64,000 nucleotides of DNA. Origin: DUOA01 sp012839095. GTDB taxonomy: Bacteria; Bacillota; Clostridia; Caldicoprobacterales; DTU083. Within the stretch, counting starts at the first letter, position 1; the number at the start of each line of letters is the position of its first letter. The notes under the pieces are model-generated. The model worked only from the letters and a program-made list of their open reading frames with translations, ran no database searches and had not been told where the DNA came from. Where the stretch lies: assembly GCA_050951505.1 (NCBI GenBank), contig JBMNJE010000001.1:62001-126000 (forward strand), read 5' to 3'. Made by a program: the position numbers and the translations under genes. Positions 43,481-51,696 of the stretch are shown here, in pieces.

Positions 43481-44209
43481 TTAAGCTTCCATAACCGGTT
43501 CAGCAGTTTTAGCCCGAAAAGCAAGCAGCTTTGCCAATGACCAGACAACCCAGGCATGAAAGGCCAGGTCGATGATATAGGATGAAAAATCGTCTACAGC
43601 AAAGAATACAATCACTATCGTATCCAGAATGATAAGAATTATTGTAACAAGAATTGGCCAGGTCCATTTTCTGGCCAGCAGATACAGGCCAAGATATACA
43701 GAAGCAATTGCAATAGCTGCCAATACCATTATAGCAGGGGATATGGGCAGCTCGCCGTAAAGGCCGAACCCCATGATAATCTGAGGCACAAATGCACTGA
43801 AAGGGAATGATATACTGGCATCCACTGCAATAAGTATCAAATTGATGTAAGTCAGGCCGACAAAGGTAAGAAATGAGCCCATCCCGGCACGTTCTTTCTG
43901 CGCCTGTGACTGAGATGCATAAATTGATTCACGAAGAGCTGTTATCGCTTCCTCTTCAATGGGAAGCCCTGTCTCAAGATAAACCCCTTCCCGGGCCAAT
44001 CCCGCAGGCTGATTATTTAAATCAAGCTTCAATATAAATTCAGAGTCCCCAATTTCAAATAAATAAAAAATGCCTATTCCCTTTACTACGGTAGGAGATA
44101 ATAATACAGGTGAATCATTGATTTTCAGGCTGGCTTTTCCGGAAACTTTGCATCCCTCAAATGTGATACTATAGCTTTCATCATTTACTATGACTTCCCA
44201 TTTCCCCAA
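43481..44209 (-). CDS. Two-part protein: N-terminal beta domain plus multi-pass membrane domain, unknown
   Basis: A 242-residue protein I do not recognise. Residues 1-85 look like a soluble beta-sandwich (MGKWEVIVNDESYSITFEG, GKASLKINDSPVLLS), with strand pairs and no signal peptide. Residues about 110-225 contain four or five hydrophobic helices (GSFLTFVGLTYINLILIAV, PAIMVLAAIAIASVYLGLYL, WPILVTIILIILDTIVIVFF). A soluble front joined to a membrane tail suggests a cytoplasmic ligand-binding module on a membrane base. It lies upstream of the ABC exporter genes by about 70 bases. The start ATG at 44209 lacks a strong ribosome site. Confidence 0.7.
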   Translation of the reverse strand: MGKWEVIVNDESYSITFEGCKVSGKASLKINDSPVLLSPTVVKGIGIFYLFEIGDSEFILKLDLNNQPAGLAREGVYLETGLPIEEEAITALRESIYASQSQAQKERAGMGSFLTFVGLTYINLILIAVDASISFPFSAFVPQIIMGFGLYGELPISPAIMVLAAIAIASVYLGLYLLARKWTWPILVTIILIILDTIVIVFFAVDDFSSYIIDLAFHAWVVWSLAKLLAFRAKTAEPVMEA

Positions 44210-44301
44210 AATAATCCCCCCTGGCCTTTTTCCTTTATTATAAATTATTGGAAGTTACTGTACAAGAAGAATTCTGATATTATGACTTCTCCATTTTATG
44301 G

Positions 44302-44307
44302 TATAAT
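44302..44307 (+). promoter_or_regulatory. Extended -10 promoter of the MNT-HEPN pair
   Basis: TATGGTATAAT (44297-44307) contains both the TGn extension and a perfect TATAAT. It lies 19 bases before the start codon, so the leader is very short and autoregulation near the start is possible. Confidence 0.6.
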
Positions 44308-44325
44308 ACAAATGAGGTGATATGA

Positions 44326-44739
44326 ATGGGAAGTGTATCTGTACCCACACTTGAAGATATGATAGACAAGTACAGTATAAAACTTCTGGTTTATTTCGGC
44401 AGTTACCTGACTGAATTCTATCGCGATGACAGCGATATTGACATAGCATATATATCTGAAACTTCCTTAAGTCCGGTGGAAAAGATGGCCTTATATGAGG
44501 ATTTAATAAGGTACCACAGAAAAAGTGAGATAGATTTAGTAGATCTCGTAAGATCTGATCCGGTTTTACGATACGAAGTTGCCCTGAACGGAAAGGTGCT
44601 GTATGAAAGTGAACCTGGCCTGTTTGAAAAGTATCAACTTTACTATATAAAGAGGTATTATGAATATCGCCCGTACATTGAAGAAGAAATGAGAGAAATT
44701 GGCAGAAAAATAAGGGAAGTGTTGGATGATGCAGAATAA
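44326..44739 (+). CDS. MNT-type nucleotidyltransferase antitoxin
   Basis: A 137-residue minimal nucleotidyltransferase. The active-site motif GSYLTEFYRDDSDIDIAY matches GS-x10-DxD, and the third acidic residue is in EIDLVDL. In type VII toxin-antitoxin systems (MntA-HepT) this enzyme AMPylates and silences the HEPN toxin. The C-terminal 40 residues are helical. The ATG follows GAGGTGATATGA. The next gene starts inside its last codons (14-base overlap), the usual coupling, but that HEPN gene is cut short (see 44726-44881). The catalytic residues are intact here. Confidence 0.87.
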   Translation: MGSVSVPTLEDMIDKYSIKLLVYFGSYLTEFYRDDSDIDIAYISETSLSPVEKMALYEDLIRYHRKSEIDLVDLVRSDPVLRYEVALNGKVLYESEPGLFEKYQLYYIKRYYEYRPYIEEEMREIGRKIREVLDDAE

Positions 44740-44881
44740 CATAATCATTTGCAGGAAACTTGATGTACTTCGCAAATACTATGAAGAATTAAAAAGGCTC
44801 TCCGAAGAATTGTCCCTTGAACGCTATTTACAGGATTTGCTGATAAGGAGAGCCATTGAACGTCAGCTTCACTCTATTTAG
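44726..44881 (+). pseudogene. Truncated HEPN (HepT-like) toxin
   Basis: The frame opens with two ATGs (44726, 44729) inside the 3' end of the MNT gene and reads 51 codons to TAG at 44879-44881. The product begins like a HepT toxin: RKLDVLRKYYEELKRLSE, then SLERYLQDLLIRRAIERQ. Full HEPN toxins run about 130-145 residues, and the nuclease motif RxxxxxH lies in the missing C-terminal part. After the stop no further HEPN-like sequence is seen; the convergent serine hydrolase ends at 44910. So the RNase activity should be gone, leaving an antitoxin without a target, unless the short form has another role. Confidence 0.75.
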
Positions 44882-44909
44882 GCTGTCAGGAGCGATAGCA
44901 GAACACTGC

Positions 44910-45995
44910 TCAAACTGCTGCTTCCGCAATTTCGCGAAGTCTTCCTGCAATCTGCCAGACTAAGTTGCCGGGATTGCCGAACCAGTCCTCTGTAACCTTA
45001 GTGGAATTTGACAGAAAGGCAGCCGCCATATTAAGCTCCGGTTCCACCCAGAACATGGTGCCGCAAAAGCCGGGGTGACCCGCAGCACGCGACGAATAAT
45101 CATCGCTGAAACAGGTCGGATATGCCTCGCCTGATCCTCTGGACATGAATACACCGGTATGGTTAAACCTTCCCCCTGTAGATTCAGTCAGCAGTGAATG
45201 GGCTGTCTCTTCTTTCAGTATGGTCTTTCCTTCTGAACTTCCACCATTCAAGATCATTTTTCCAAACTTCAGTAAATCAGGGCAGGTGCTGATCATGCCT
45301 CCTTCACCAAAAGGAGGGTAATCCATCCATTCTTCAAGAACTTTTTCACTATTATCAGAGTAGGAAGATGGGCAGGCATAAAACTTCTTATCTATGCTGC
45401 GGATATCATATGTTGTCTTTTCCATATTCAGGGGCTCGAAGAGTACCTTCTGCGCAAAGGATTCTATTGACATCCCGGTTACTCTTTCAATAATATCAAG
45501 CAAAATATTATACCCTGCTGAAAAATACATGCATTTTGTTCCGAGGGGATAGTCACGCTTATCTATTTCGTATATGGCATTTAAATATTCCTTAATATCA
45601 GGCATACCAAAGCGAATAACTTCCTCTCTCAGCTCCTGCATAGTTTCCACGCCGTAACCCGCCGTGTGCAGCATTAAATGCAGCAGAGACACATCATCAA
45701 ACTTGTATTCCGGAATAAATTTTTTTACCTTGTCATGGGGATCAAGCAGTCCATCCTCTTTCAGCTTCATGATCAGCGTGGAAGTGAATGGCTTGGTAGT
45801 TGATCCTAAATTATACAGTGTGTCGGAGGTAACAGGAAATGCAGTATCGGGATTTAAATAGCTTGTGCCTTCATATAACTCCAGTACAATTTTGTTGTCT
45901 TTTAAAAGCATAACACTGCAGCCTGCACTGATTTTTTTGTTGATAATCTCCTCGCTGAGAAATTTCTTAAGGCTTTCTATTTTTTTAATGGTCAT
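44910..45995 (-). CDS. Serine hydrolase of the beta-lactamase/class C (DUF-type esterase) family
   Basis: A 361-residue enzyme with the SxxK active site in NLGSTTKPFTSTL (catalytic Ser about residue 86), the YxN element in YFSAGYNILLDII, and AAGHPGFCGTMFW as the region of the third motif. Such proteins are penicillin-binding-like esterases, D-aminopeptidases or peptidases; few are real beta-lactamases. No signal peptide is seen, so it is likely cytoplasmic. I start it at MTIKKIESL (45995), right after GAGGTGAGTCAA, 10 bases past the URO-D gene stop. The tight spacing suggests an operon with the URO-D and GH42-like genes, hence a possible esterase role in glycan use. Confidence 0.87.
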   Translation of the reverse strand: MTIKKIESLKKFLSEEIINKKISAGCSVMLLKDNKIVLELYEGTSYLNPDTAFPVTSDTLYNLGSTTKPFTSTLIMKLKEDGLLDPHDKVKKFIPEYKFDDVSLLHLMLHTAGYGVETMQELREEVIRFGMPDIKEYLNAIYEIDKRDYPLGTKCMYFSAGYNILLDIIERVTGMSIESFAQKVLFEPLNMEKTTYDIRSIDKKFYACPSSYSDNSEKVLEEWMDYPPFGEGGMISTCPDLLKFGKMILNGGSSEGKTILKEETAHSLLTESTGGRFNHTGVFMSRGSGEAYPTCFSDDYSSRAAGHPGFCGTMFWVEPELNMAAAFLSNSTKVTEDWFGNPGNLVWQIAGRLREIAEAAV

Positions 45996-46005
45996 TTGAC
46001 TCACC

Positions 46006-47103
46006 TCATCTGTATTGCCCATAATTATGAGCAGCCTCATACATAGACACAACATTTTCTACCGGTGAATTATCCTGCAGGGCGTGAGTAGGAGAAAGAC
46101 AGTATCCGCTGCCCGGCATCATTATCTCCAGGGTCTCTTTTACGTTTTCCACCACCTGGTCCTTTGTACCAAAGGCTACCGGCCCGGCTGTCGATATACA
46201 GCCATGGAACACCAGCCTGCCTCCGAAATGCTTCTTCAGATAAGACGGATCCATGTTCTTTGCTTCAGGCTGCAGAGTATCCACAGCCCTGACACCGGCT
46301 TTTATGAAGTCTTCATACGCCCAGCTGCTGGAACCGCAGGTATGAATCATAACCGGCAAATCATAGGCCCTGGCCAGATCAATCAGTTTCTTATGACGAG
46401 GCAGGATATGCTTTCTGAAAAGATCTATTCCAATGAGGGGTGCTATCTGGGTGCCCAGATCCTCACCCAGCCACATGAAATCAATTTTACCCTTTGCCGC
46501 TTCTATGGTCCTCCTTGTTGTTTCCAGCTGTATCTCCAACTTTCTGTCTATAAGCAGCAATCCGGCAGGATCATCTGTTATCAGATCCACCAATACCTGC
46601 TCCATTCCCCTGATCATTCCGTTGGAGTTTATTATGTCGCCCAATCCCGCTCCGCCTACCGCGATGGCATAATCCTCATATCGTTTGCAGGCATCGTAAA
46701 CCTTGCTGTAATCAAAATCGTCAGGTGAGGGCATGGGCCAGTTTGCAATCGTTTCCTCATCTGCATCCTTTAATGGAAAATCGCAGTAGTCCCAATACCC
46801 TCCTGTTTCATGCTCCACCCATCTGGTCCTTATTCCCCACTGAGGGTCCACCCTTCTGCCTTCCACCTGGGGATGCAATGAGGGACCTGTATAGGGAGCC
46901 CCCACTGCCCTGAAATCAACCCCGAGTACTTTAAGCAGGTCTTCATGTGCATCAGGCTTAAGGCCAAAATATTGCTTCAGTTTCAGATCTATTTGGGGAT
47001 TGGCAAAATAATTGATGGGTACCCGATCGGGTGTTTCAAAGTTAAAAACCCTTAATACCCGTTCCTTAGACGAAAGCCTGTCATTTTTCCCTAAATATCT
47101 CAT
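46006..47103 (-). CDS. URO-D superfamily protein with a methyltransferase-like zinc motif
   Basis: A 365-residue TIM-barrel protein of the uroporphyrinogen decarboxylase superfamily, but of the branch found in carbon-use loci, not HemE. The N-terminus (SSKERVLRVFNFETPDRVPI) is typical. It has MIHTCGSSSWAY and later LVFHGCIST: the HxC with a distant Cys matches the zinc site of corrinoid methyltransferases MtaA, MtbA and CmuA, and is absent from true HemE. It could therefore accept or pass on a methyl group, for example in demethylating an O-methyl sugar, though no corrinoid protein is encoded nearby. Start: ATG behind AGGAGGATGAAGA. Operon with the genes on both sides. Confidence 0.8.
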   Translation of the reverse strand: MRYLGKNDRLSSKERVLRVFNFETPDRVPINYFANPQIDLKLKQYFGLKPDAHEDLLKVLGVDFRAVGAPYTGPSLHPQVEGRRVDPQWGIRTRWVEHETGGYWDYCDFPLKDADEETIANWPMPSPDDFDYSKVYDACKRYEDYAIAVGGAGLGDIINSNGMIRGMEQVLVDLITDDPAGLLLIDRKLEIQLETTRRTIEAAKGKIDFMWLGEDLGTQIAPLIGIDLFRKHILPRHKKLIDLARAYDLPVMIHTCGSSSWAYEDFIKAGVRAVDTLQPEAKNMDPSYLKKHFGGRLVFHGCISTAGPVAFGTKDQVVENVKETLEIMMPGSGYCLSPTHALQDNSPVENVVSMYEAAHNYGQYR

Positions 47104-47161
47104 TCTTCATCCTCCTGAAAGCCGTATAGCTTACCCGTGATTAATTATTTTACAGTTTTTT

Positions 47162-49468
47162 TTACTGCTCTTTTCCTATGCCTGCCCTTTGGAATTCTTC
47201 CTTGTTCCCGTAAAACAGATAATAGGTATGATACTTCTCTGCATTAAATGTATAGCTGTTCACCCCTGTATACCATTTATCATTAAAGTAATCGTATACA
47301 TCCAGAGTTTCAGAGAAGCTGACGGTTTTCCTGCCATCGGAATTGGTATGGAGAACTGCCAGGCCGTGGCAGGCATAAAATGTTTCATTGGTGTCTATAA
47401 AAACATTGGCTCCGGCATATTCCCCTATGCTTCTTAAAATCTCCCTGCTTAATCTTGTGTTTCCAAGGAAAACTGATTTAAAATCGTTCCTCTCCAAAGC
47501 CGCCATTCCTGCCCCTTCTATATCCGTATACTTACCGAGTGTTACAGCATCTTCTGTGTCTACAGTATACAAAACGTCCACTTCACTGCCGAAGACTGTT
47601 TCTTTTTCTATGTAATTCAGCATCTCCAAAGCCTTTTCATTAAACCTCACATGGTTTGCGCCATTTACATTATACACCTTTTTCAGCCTGAAACCGGACA
47701 TCTTTTCAAAACTTTCCTCATCAGTCATGCCGCTGCCATACACCCAGAGAGAAGTTTTTCCAGGCCTGTTTACTACTTTGGCAATATTCTCAGCAGACTC
47801 TTCATCAATCCTCCAGGGATTCAGCATTATGTACAGCCTGGCATCAGGCACCCGATTGTCAATAACGTCCTCTATCAAATACATGCCAAAGGACAAACCG
47901 GAACGATACAGTTCATGTCTGAAGTCGCCCATAAGATCCGAGCCCATCTGCCAGGGATCCCCTGATATATTCATGGCTCTTTCATCCAAAATAACCGCGA
48001 CCTCTGGTGTCTCCATATGTGTTTGATATACTGCATATTTCTCATACAGATCCTGTAGCCTGCTGATTTCCCTCCAGAAGCCGTCATCATCATACCAGCC
48101 CCTGGCCACAAGGTCAAAGAACCAGGCCCCGGTGTTAAACACCATGCATTTGCCTATCTCTCTTTTTGCTACTTCTATAAGAAGCTCCAGGCTGGCAATA
48201 TTGCCCTCATCACCGACACCGGCTTCAAATCCGGCAGATGTACGGATGGGTGAACGATAATCCGCCTCGTCAAACCATAACTTTCCTGCAGAGGCTACAG
48301 TGCTTACAAAGGGCATATAGGCTCCTATGCCGCCTTCGTTTCTGTCGGCATAGGATACCGGACCCGATATAATGTCAATTTCCGGGCATTCCAGCAACCG
48401 GCCGAGGCCGAAGGAGCCGGAAGCAGGAACACGAACCTCTGTGTGGTAGCCATAGAAGGTTACAGCCAGGCTTCTGCCTCCCGTTTCTTCCTTAACTACT
48501 TCGGCAAATCCGGCAATGCGGCCGGCTATCAGACCGTTATAATAATCCAGGTAATCAATATATACCCTTTTGCTCTTGTCAAACATTATGGTTTCGTCAT
48601 CTTTGAATCTGTCATAGCCGGGGCCCAGACCCACCATGCTGCTTGGTACCTCAACGCTCTCAAAAGTCAGGCTTTCATCTCCCCATGCTTCTCTGAGCTT
48701 TGATAGGTCCTGATACTTTTCTTTTAAATACTCTCTGAATTTTTCTGTATTGACTTGAGAACAATCGATATCCCCATCCCAGTATCTGGGGCCGAACCAT
48801 TCTCCCGTATCCCCTGCACAAAAATGGTAGCCAATTACTCGTTCTGCATATTCCGGAGTTTCAAGAATTGTATTGATTGTTTTCCGAATCAGTGTTTTCG
48901 CCTTATCATACCAGGCATCGGAACCGAGGGAGGCAATAGGCCATATTTCTCCTTTCTGGTTTTTGTAGTTATGTATACTGCCGTCCAGGCCAAATTCTTC
49001 AGCATTCCACCAGGGGGATATGCGCAGTATTATATAGGCATCTGGGTTATTGTTCAGAACCATCTTCATTACCCTGTTCAGCTCAGTATGCAATAAGGGC
49101 TTCTTAATATTCAGACCTACCCCTACTACGTGAATGTCATTATTTCCGGCTTTGGCTATTTCCCTTTCAATTCCGTCCCAATTGTGCCCAAGATTATTGC
49201 CATAGAACATTATGGGCTGGGTTAACCGGCCGTTTATATACAGCCTGGGTCTGCCATTCACTGTTACTACCCGGGCATCGGCCATGTTATCCGGTAAATT
49301 CAGGTCTTTATCCACTTCCGGGATATCAATTGTCAGGATGTCTGCTGTTTGATTTGTATCAGGGTTCATTGTACCGCCTCCTAAATTTTTCATGCAGGAA
49401 GATGTGATAAGAATGATAAGCAGCATGAATATAATAAAGACATTTCTTTTGAAAGCCTTCCTGTTCAT
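47162..49468 (-). CDS. GH42-like glycoside hydrolase lipoprotein
   Basis: A 768-residue exported protein. The lipoprotein signal is MNRKAFKRNVFIIF...ILITSSC (Cys near residue 25). Residues about 90-480 resemble the TIM barrel of beta-galactosidase-type enzymes: RISPWWNAEEFG, the candidate acid/base Glu in CAGDTGEWFGP, and the candidate nucleophile in LWFDEADYRSP. The later part (VAVILDERAM and on) looks like the GH42 trimerisation domain, followed by a short beta end. It probably acts on oligosaccharides at the cell surface before uptake by the importers in this locus. I start at 49468, just after GGAAGGAGAAAAA. The exact GH family is uncertain. Confidence 0.75.
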   Translation of the reverse strand: MNRKAFKRNVFIIFMLLIILITSSCMKNLGGGTMNPDTNQTADILTIDIPEVDKDLNLPDNMADARVVTVNGRPRLYINGRLTQPIMFYGNNLGHNWDGIEREIAKAGNNDIHVVGVGLNIKKPLLHTELNRVMKMVLNNNPDAYIILRISPWWNAEEFGLDGSIHNYKNQKGEIWPIASLGSDAWYDKAKTLIRKTINTILETPEYAERVIGYHFCAGDTGEWFGPRYWDGDIDCSQVNTEKFREYLKEKYQDLSKLREAWGDESLTFESVEVPSSMVGLGPGYDRFKDDETIMFDKSKRVYIDYLDYYNGLIAGRIAGFAEVVKEETGGRSLAVTFYGYHTEVRVPASGSFGLGRLLECPEIDIISGPVSYADRNEGGIGAYMPFVSTVASAGKLWFDEADYRSPIRTSAGFEAGVGDEGNIASLELLIEVAKREIGKCMVFNTGAWFFDLVARGWYDDDGFWREISRLQDLYEKYAVYQTHMETPEVAVILDERAMNISGDPWQMGSDLMGDFRHELYRSGLSFGMYLIEDVIDNRVPDARLYIMLNPWRIDEESAENIAKVVNRPGKTSLWVYGSGMTDEESFEKMSGFRLKKVYNVNGANHVRFNEKALEMLNYIEKETVFGSEVDVLYTVDTEDAVTLGKYTDIEGAGMAALERNDFKSVFLGNTRLSREILRSIGEYAGANVFIDTNETFYACHGLAVLHTNSDGRKTVSFSETLDVYDYFNDKWYTGVNSYTFNAEKYHTYYLFYGNKEEFQRAGIGKEQ

Positions 49469-49779
49469 TTTTTCTCCTTCCACAATTGTAAAAGAGCTCC
49501 ATCTGTATTATTCTGAATCACCCTTATTATAAAGCGTTACATAGCAGTAAAAAACATTCAATCCTGTACATAGTATTCAAATCATGACATTCCCCAAAAT
49601 TGTTTCATATAAATATTTCATTCAGCTATATATTTATGTGGTTTTCCATATAATGTATATACTTGTAAACAGGTGTATATCGTATCATGCAAAGCATATA
49701 TCTTCCGTATACCTTTTATAGTATAATAAAGCCTGAAGTCAGAGATGTATCAGTCCGGTGTTGAAAGGAGATGTGTTAA
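49469..49779. promoter_or_regulatory. Divergent promoter region between the GH42-like gene and the first solute-binding gene
   Basis: No gene is visible in these 311 bases. For the plus strand, TATAAT occurs at 49649-49654 and 49722-49727, the second fitting the solute-binding gene. Between them TATACTTGTAAACAGGTGTATA (about 49657-49678) is an imperfect dyad with a TGTAAAC half-site as in LacI-family and cre operators. It may be the control site of the sugar locus. Low certainty. Confidence 0.4.
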
Positions 49780-51519
49780 ATGAAAGGCAGATATCATTTG
49801 ACACTTTCAATTATTGTATTATTAATTATTTGTTTGATTACAGGCTGCACAGGCGGAAAATTCACTGAGGAAGATAGCGTATCATCAGGTGATGAACCCG
49901 CAGCAGATAGTGAAAATAAAGAATTGACAGATATAAATGATGACAACCTCAATCCGCCCGGAGTGCTTCCAATTGTAAAAGAACCAGTTGAATTAAGCAT
50001 TTATGCCTTTATACATCCTTTTTCCAAGGTTACTGATTACAGGAACAACTATTTCACGGAATGGCTGGAGGAAAAGACCAATATAAGGCTGGACTTCGTA
50101 ATAGTCCCCGAAGATGAAATTTATACACGGCTTACCCTTTTGCTGACATCGGAGGAACTGCCGGATATACTCCTGGTAAATGGTTTTGACGCACTGACTC
50201 AGGATATTTACGGAGAGCGCGGTATTATTCTGGCACTCAATGATTATATAGAGGAATATGGTACTGAAACCAAAAAAATGTTTGAGCTCTACCCGGAAGT
50301 CAGGGAAGCCTTGGTCAGAAGCGATGGCAAAATATACTGCCTGCCCCAGATATCTGATCCCAGAAGCGGCGACAGTCCATGCAAGTTCTGGATATACGAA
50401 CCTTTTCTGGAAGCACTGGGTATGGAAATGCCCGCAACTACAGACGAATTATATGACTATCTGAAAGCAGTAAAAACCGGGGATCCAAACGGCAACGGCA
50501 AGTCTGACGAAATACCCCTGGCAGGTTGTACTGCTTATTATACATGGAGTCCTGTTACCTATTTAATGAATGCATTCATATACGACGACAACAACGAAAA
50601 GATCATTGTCAACAACGGAGTTTTGGAGCCTGTCTACATAAAGGATGAATATAAGGAAGGATTAAAATATATACATCAGTTGTATAAAGAAGAACTGATA
50701 ATGCCTGAAACCTTCATTAATACCTTTGAACAGCTTCAGGAACTGGTAAATAACCCCACGCCCATAGTGGGCATGCTCCCTACCCATGCACCTTTTATCA
50801 TTACAGAAGACAGGGCACCAGATTATAAGGTCCTGCCGCCTGTTAAAGGTCCTACTGATCTGGGAGGATATGCTTCAACCAACTATACAACCAATACTAC
50901 CGGGCCGGTTATCTCCGGTAACTGCAGGTATCCGGAAGCTGCATTCCGCCTGCTGGATTTTTTCTATACAGAGGAAGCCAGTATCAGCGTCCTTAATGGT
51001 ATACGAGGTGTGGAGTGGGACTACAACCATGATCCCAATCTGCTCACAGATGACGGCAAAACAGCAAAAAGTAAAGCCCTGACCCATAGCGTCAGAGAAA
51101 ATTCCGTATGGCCAATGATTACAAACTTTCACAGGCCTCCCTCTTTCACGGATTATTGGGTGGATGATTCACCTGAAGGACGCCGGATAAGAGAAGAGGC
51201 AAAAGAAGGTAATCATGATCCCAGAGCAATCGGCATAAAAATGTTTGATGAAGCCCAGAAACTGGTTTATGCCAATTATGCACCGCCAGACGATATCAGA
51301 TTCCCCCAGGTGATTTTATTTACAGAAGATGAAGGCAGTGAAGTTGCTGAACTCAGATCAGGAATTCACAGCTATTTACATGACATGAAAATGCAGTTTA
51401 TTATGGGCGAGATGGATATAGATGCGGAATGGGATAGCTATATCAGACAATTGGAACAGCTGGGACTTGATAGGTACATGGAACTGAACCAACGAGCTTA
51501 TGACAGACAGTACAAGTGA
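49780..51519 (+). CDS. Extracellular solute-binding lipoprotein 1 (carbohydrate ABC importer)
   Basis: A 579-residue family-1 type binding protein. The signal peptide ends in a lipobox (CLITGC, Cys near 23). The mature part has TEWLEEKTNIRLDF, EELPDILLVNGFD and EIPLAG, typical for large LplA/YtcQ-like sugar receptors. A loop DPNGNGKSDEIPL (about 243-255) has the spacing of a calcium-binding EF-hand-like loop, common in this family. It should hand oligosaccharides to one of the permease pairs at 56139-58032 and 62314-64000, as it has no permease beside it on its strand. It is clearly paralogous to the next gene along the whole length. The ATG follows AAAGGAGATG. Confidence 0.92.
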   Translation: MKGRYHLTLSIIVLLIICLITGCTGGKFTEEDSVSSGDEPAADSENKELTDINDDNLNPPGVLPIVKEPVELSIYAFIHPFSKVTDYRNNYFTEWLEEKTNIRLDFVIVPEDEIYTRLTLLLTSEELPDILLVNGFDALTQDIYGERGIILALNDYIEEYGTETKKMFELYPEVREALVRSDGKIYCLPQISDPRSGDSPCKFWIYEPFLEALGMEMPATTDELYDYLKAVKTGDPNGNGKSDEIPLAGCTAYYTWSPVTYLMNAFIYDDNNEKIIVNNGVLEPVYIKDEYKEGLKYIHQLYKEELIMPETFINTFEQLQELVNNPTPIVGMLPTHAPFIITEDRAPDYKVLPPVKGPTDLGGYASTNYTTNTTGPVISGNCRYPEAAFRLLDFFYTEEASISVLNGIRGVEWDYNHDPNLLTDDGKTAKSKALTHSVRENSVWPMITNFHRPPSFTDYWVDDSPEGRRIREEAKEGNHDPRAIGIKMFDEAQKLVYANYAPPDDIRFPQVILFTEDEGSEVAELRSGIHSYLHDMKMQFIMGEMDIDAEWDSYIRQLEQLGLDRYMELNQRAYDRQYK

Positions 51520-51618
51520 GAAAGTGCTGTTTATCCTTTCTTGTTAGCAATTGTAGAGTCATATCATGATTTGAATATACCTCCCCATTCTTTTCCTGTT
51601 ATATAATTAAATCACACA

Positions 51619-51650
51619 GCAGGCAGGCAAAACATCCCACGCCTGCCTGC
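51619..51650 (+). repeat. GC-rich hairpin in the leader of the second solute-binding gene
   Basis: GCAGGCAGGC (51619-51628) pairs perfectly with GCCTGCCTGC (51641-51650). It lies about 15 bases after a TATAAT (51600-51605), so it would sit at the 5' end of the transcript. With no U tail it is more likely an mRNA-stabilising hairpin, or an end block for read-through from the first gene, than a terminator. Confidence 0.55.
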
Positions 51651-51696
51651 AACAAGAACATTTCTTTCCAAAACATTATGAAAGGAGATATGTTAG

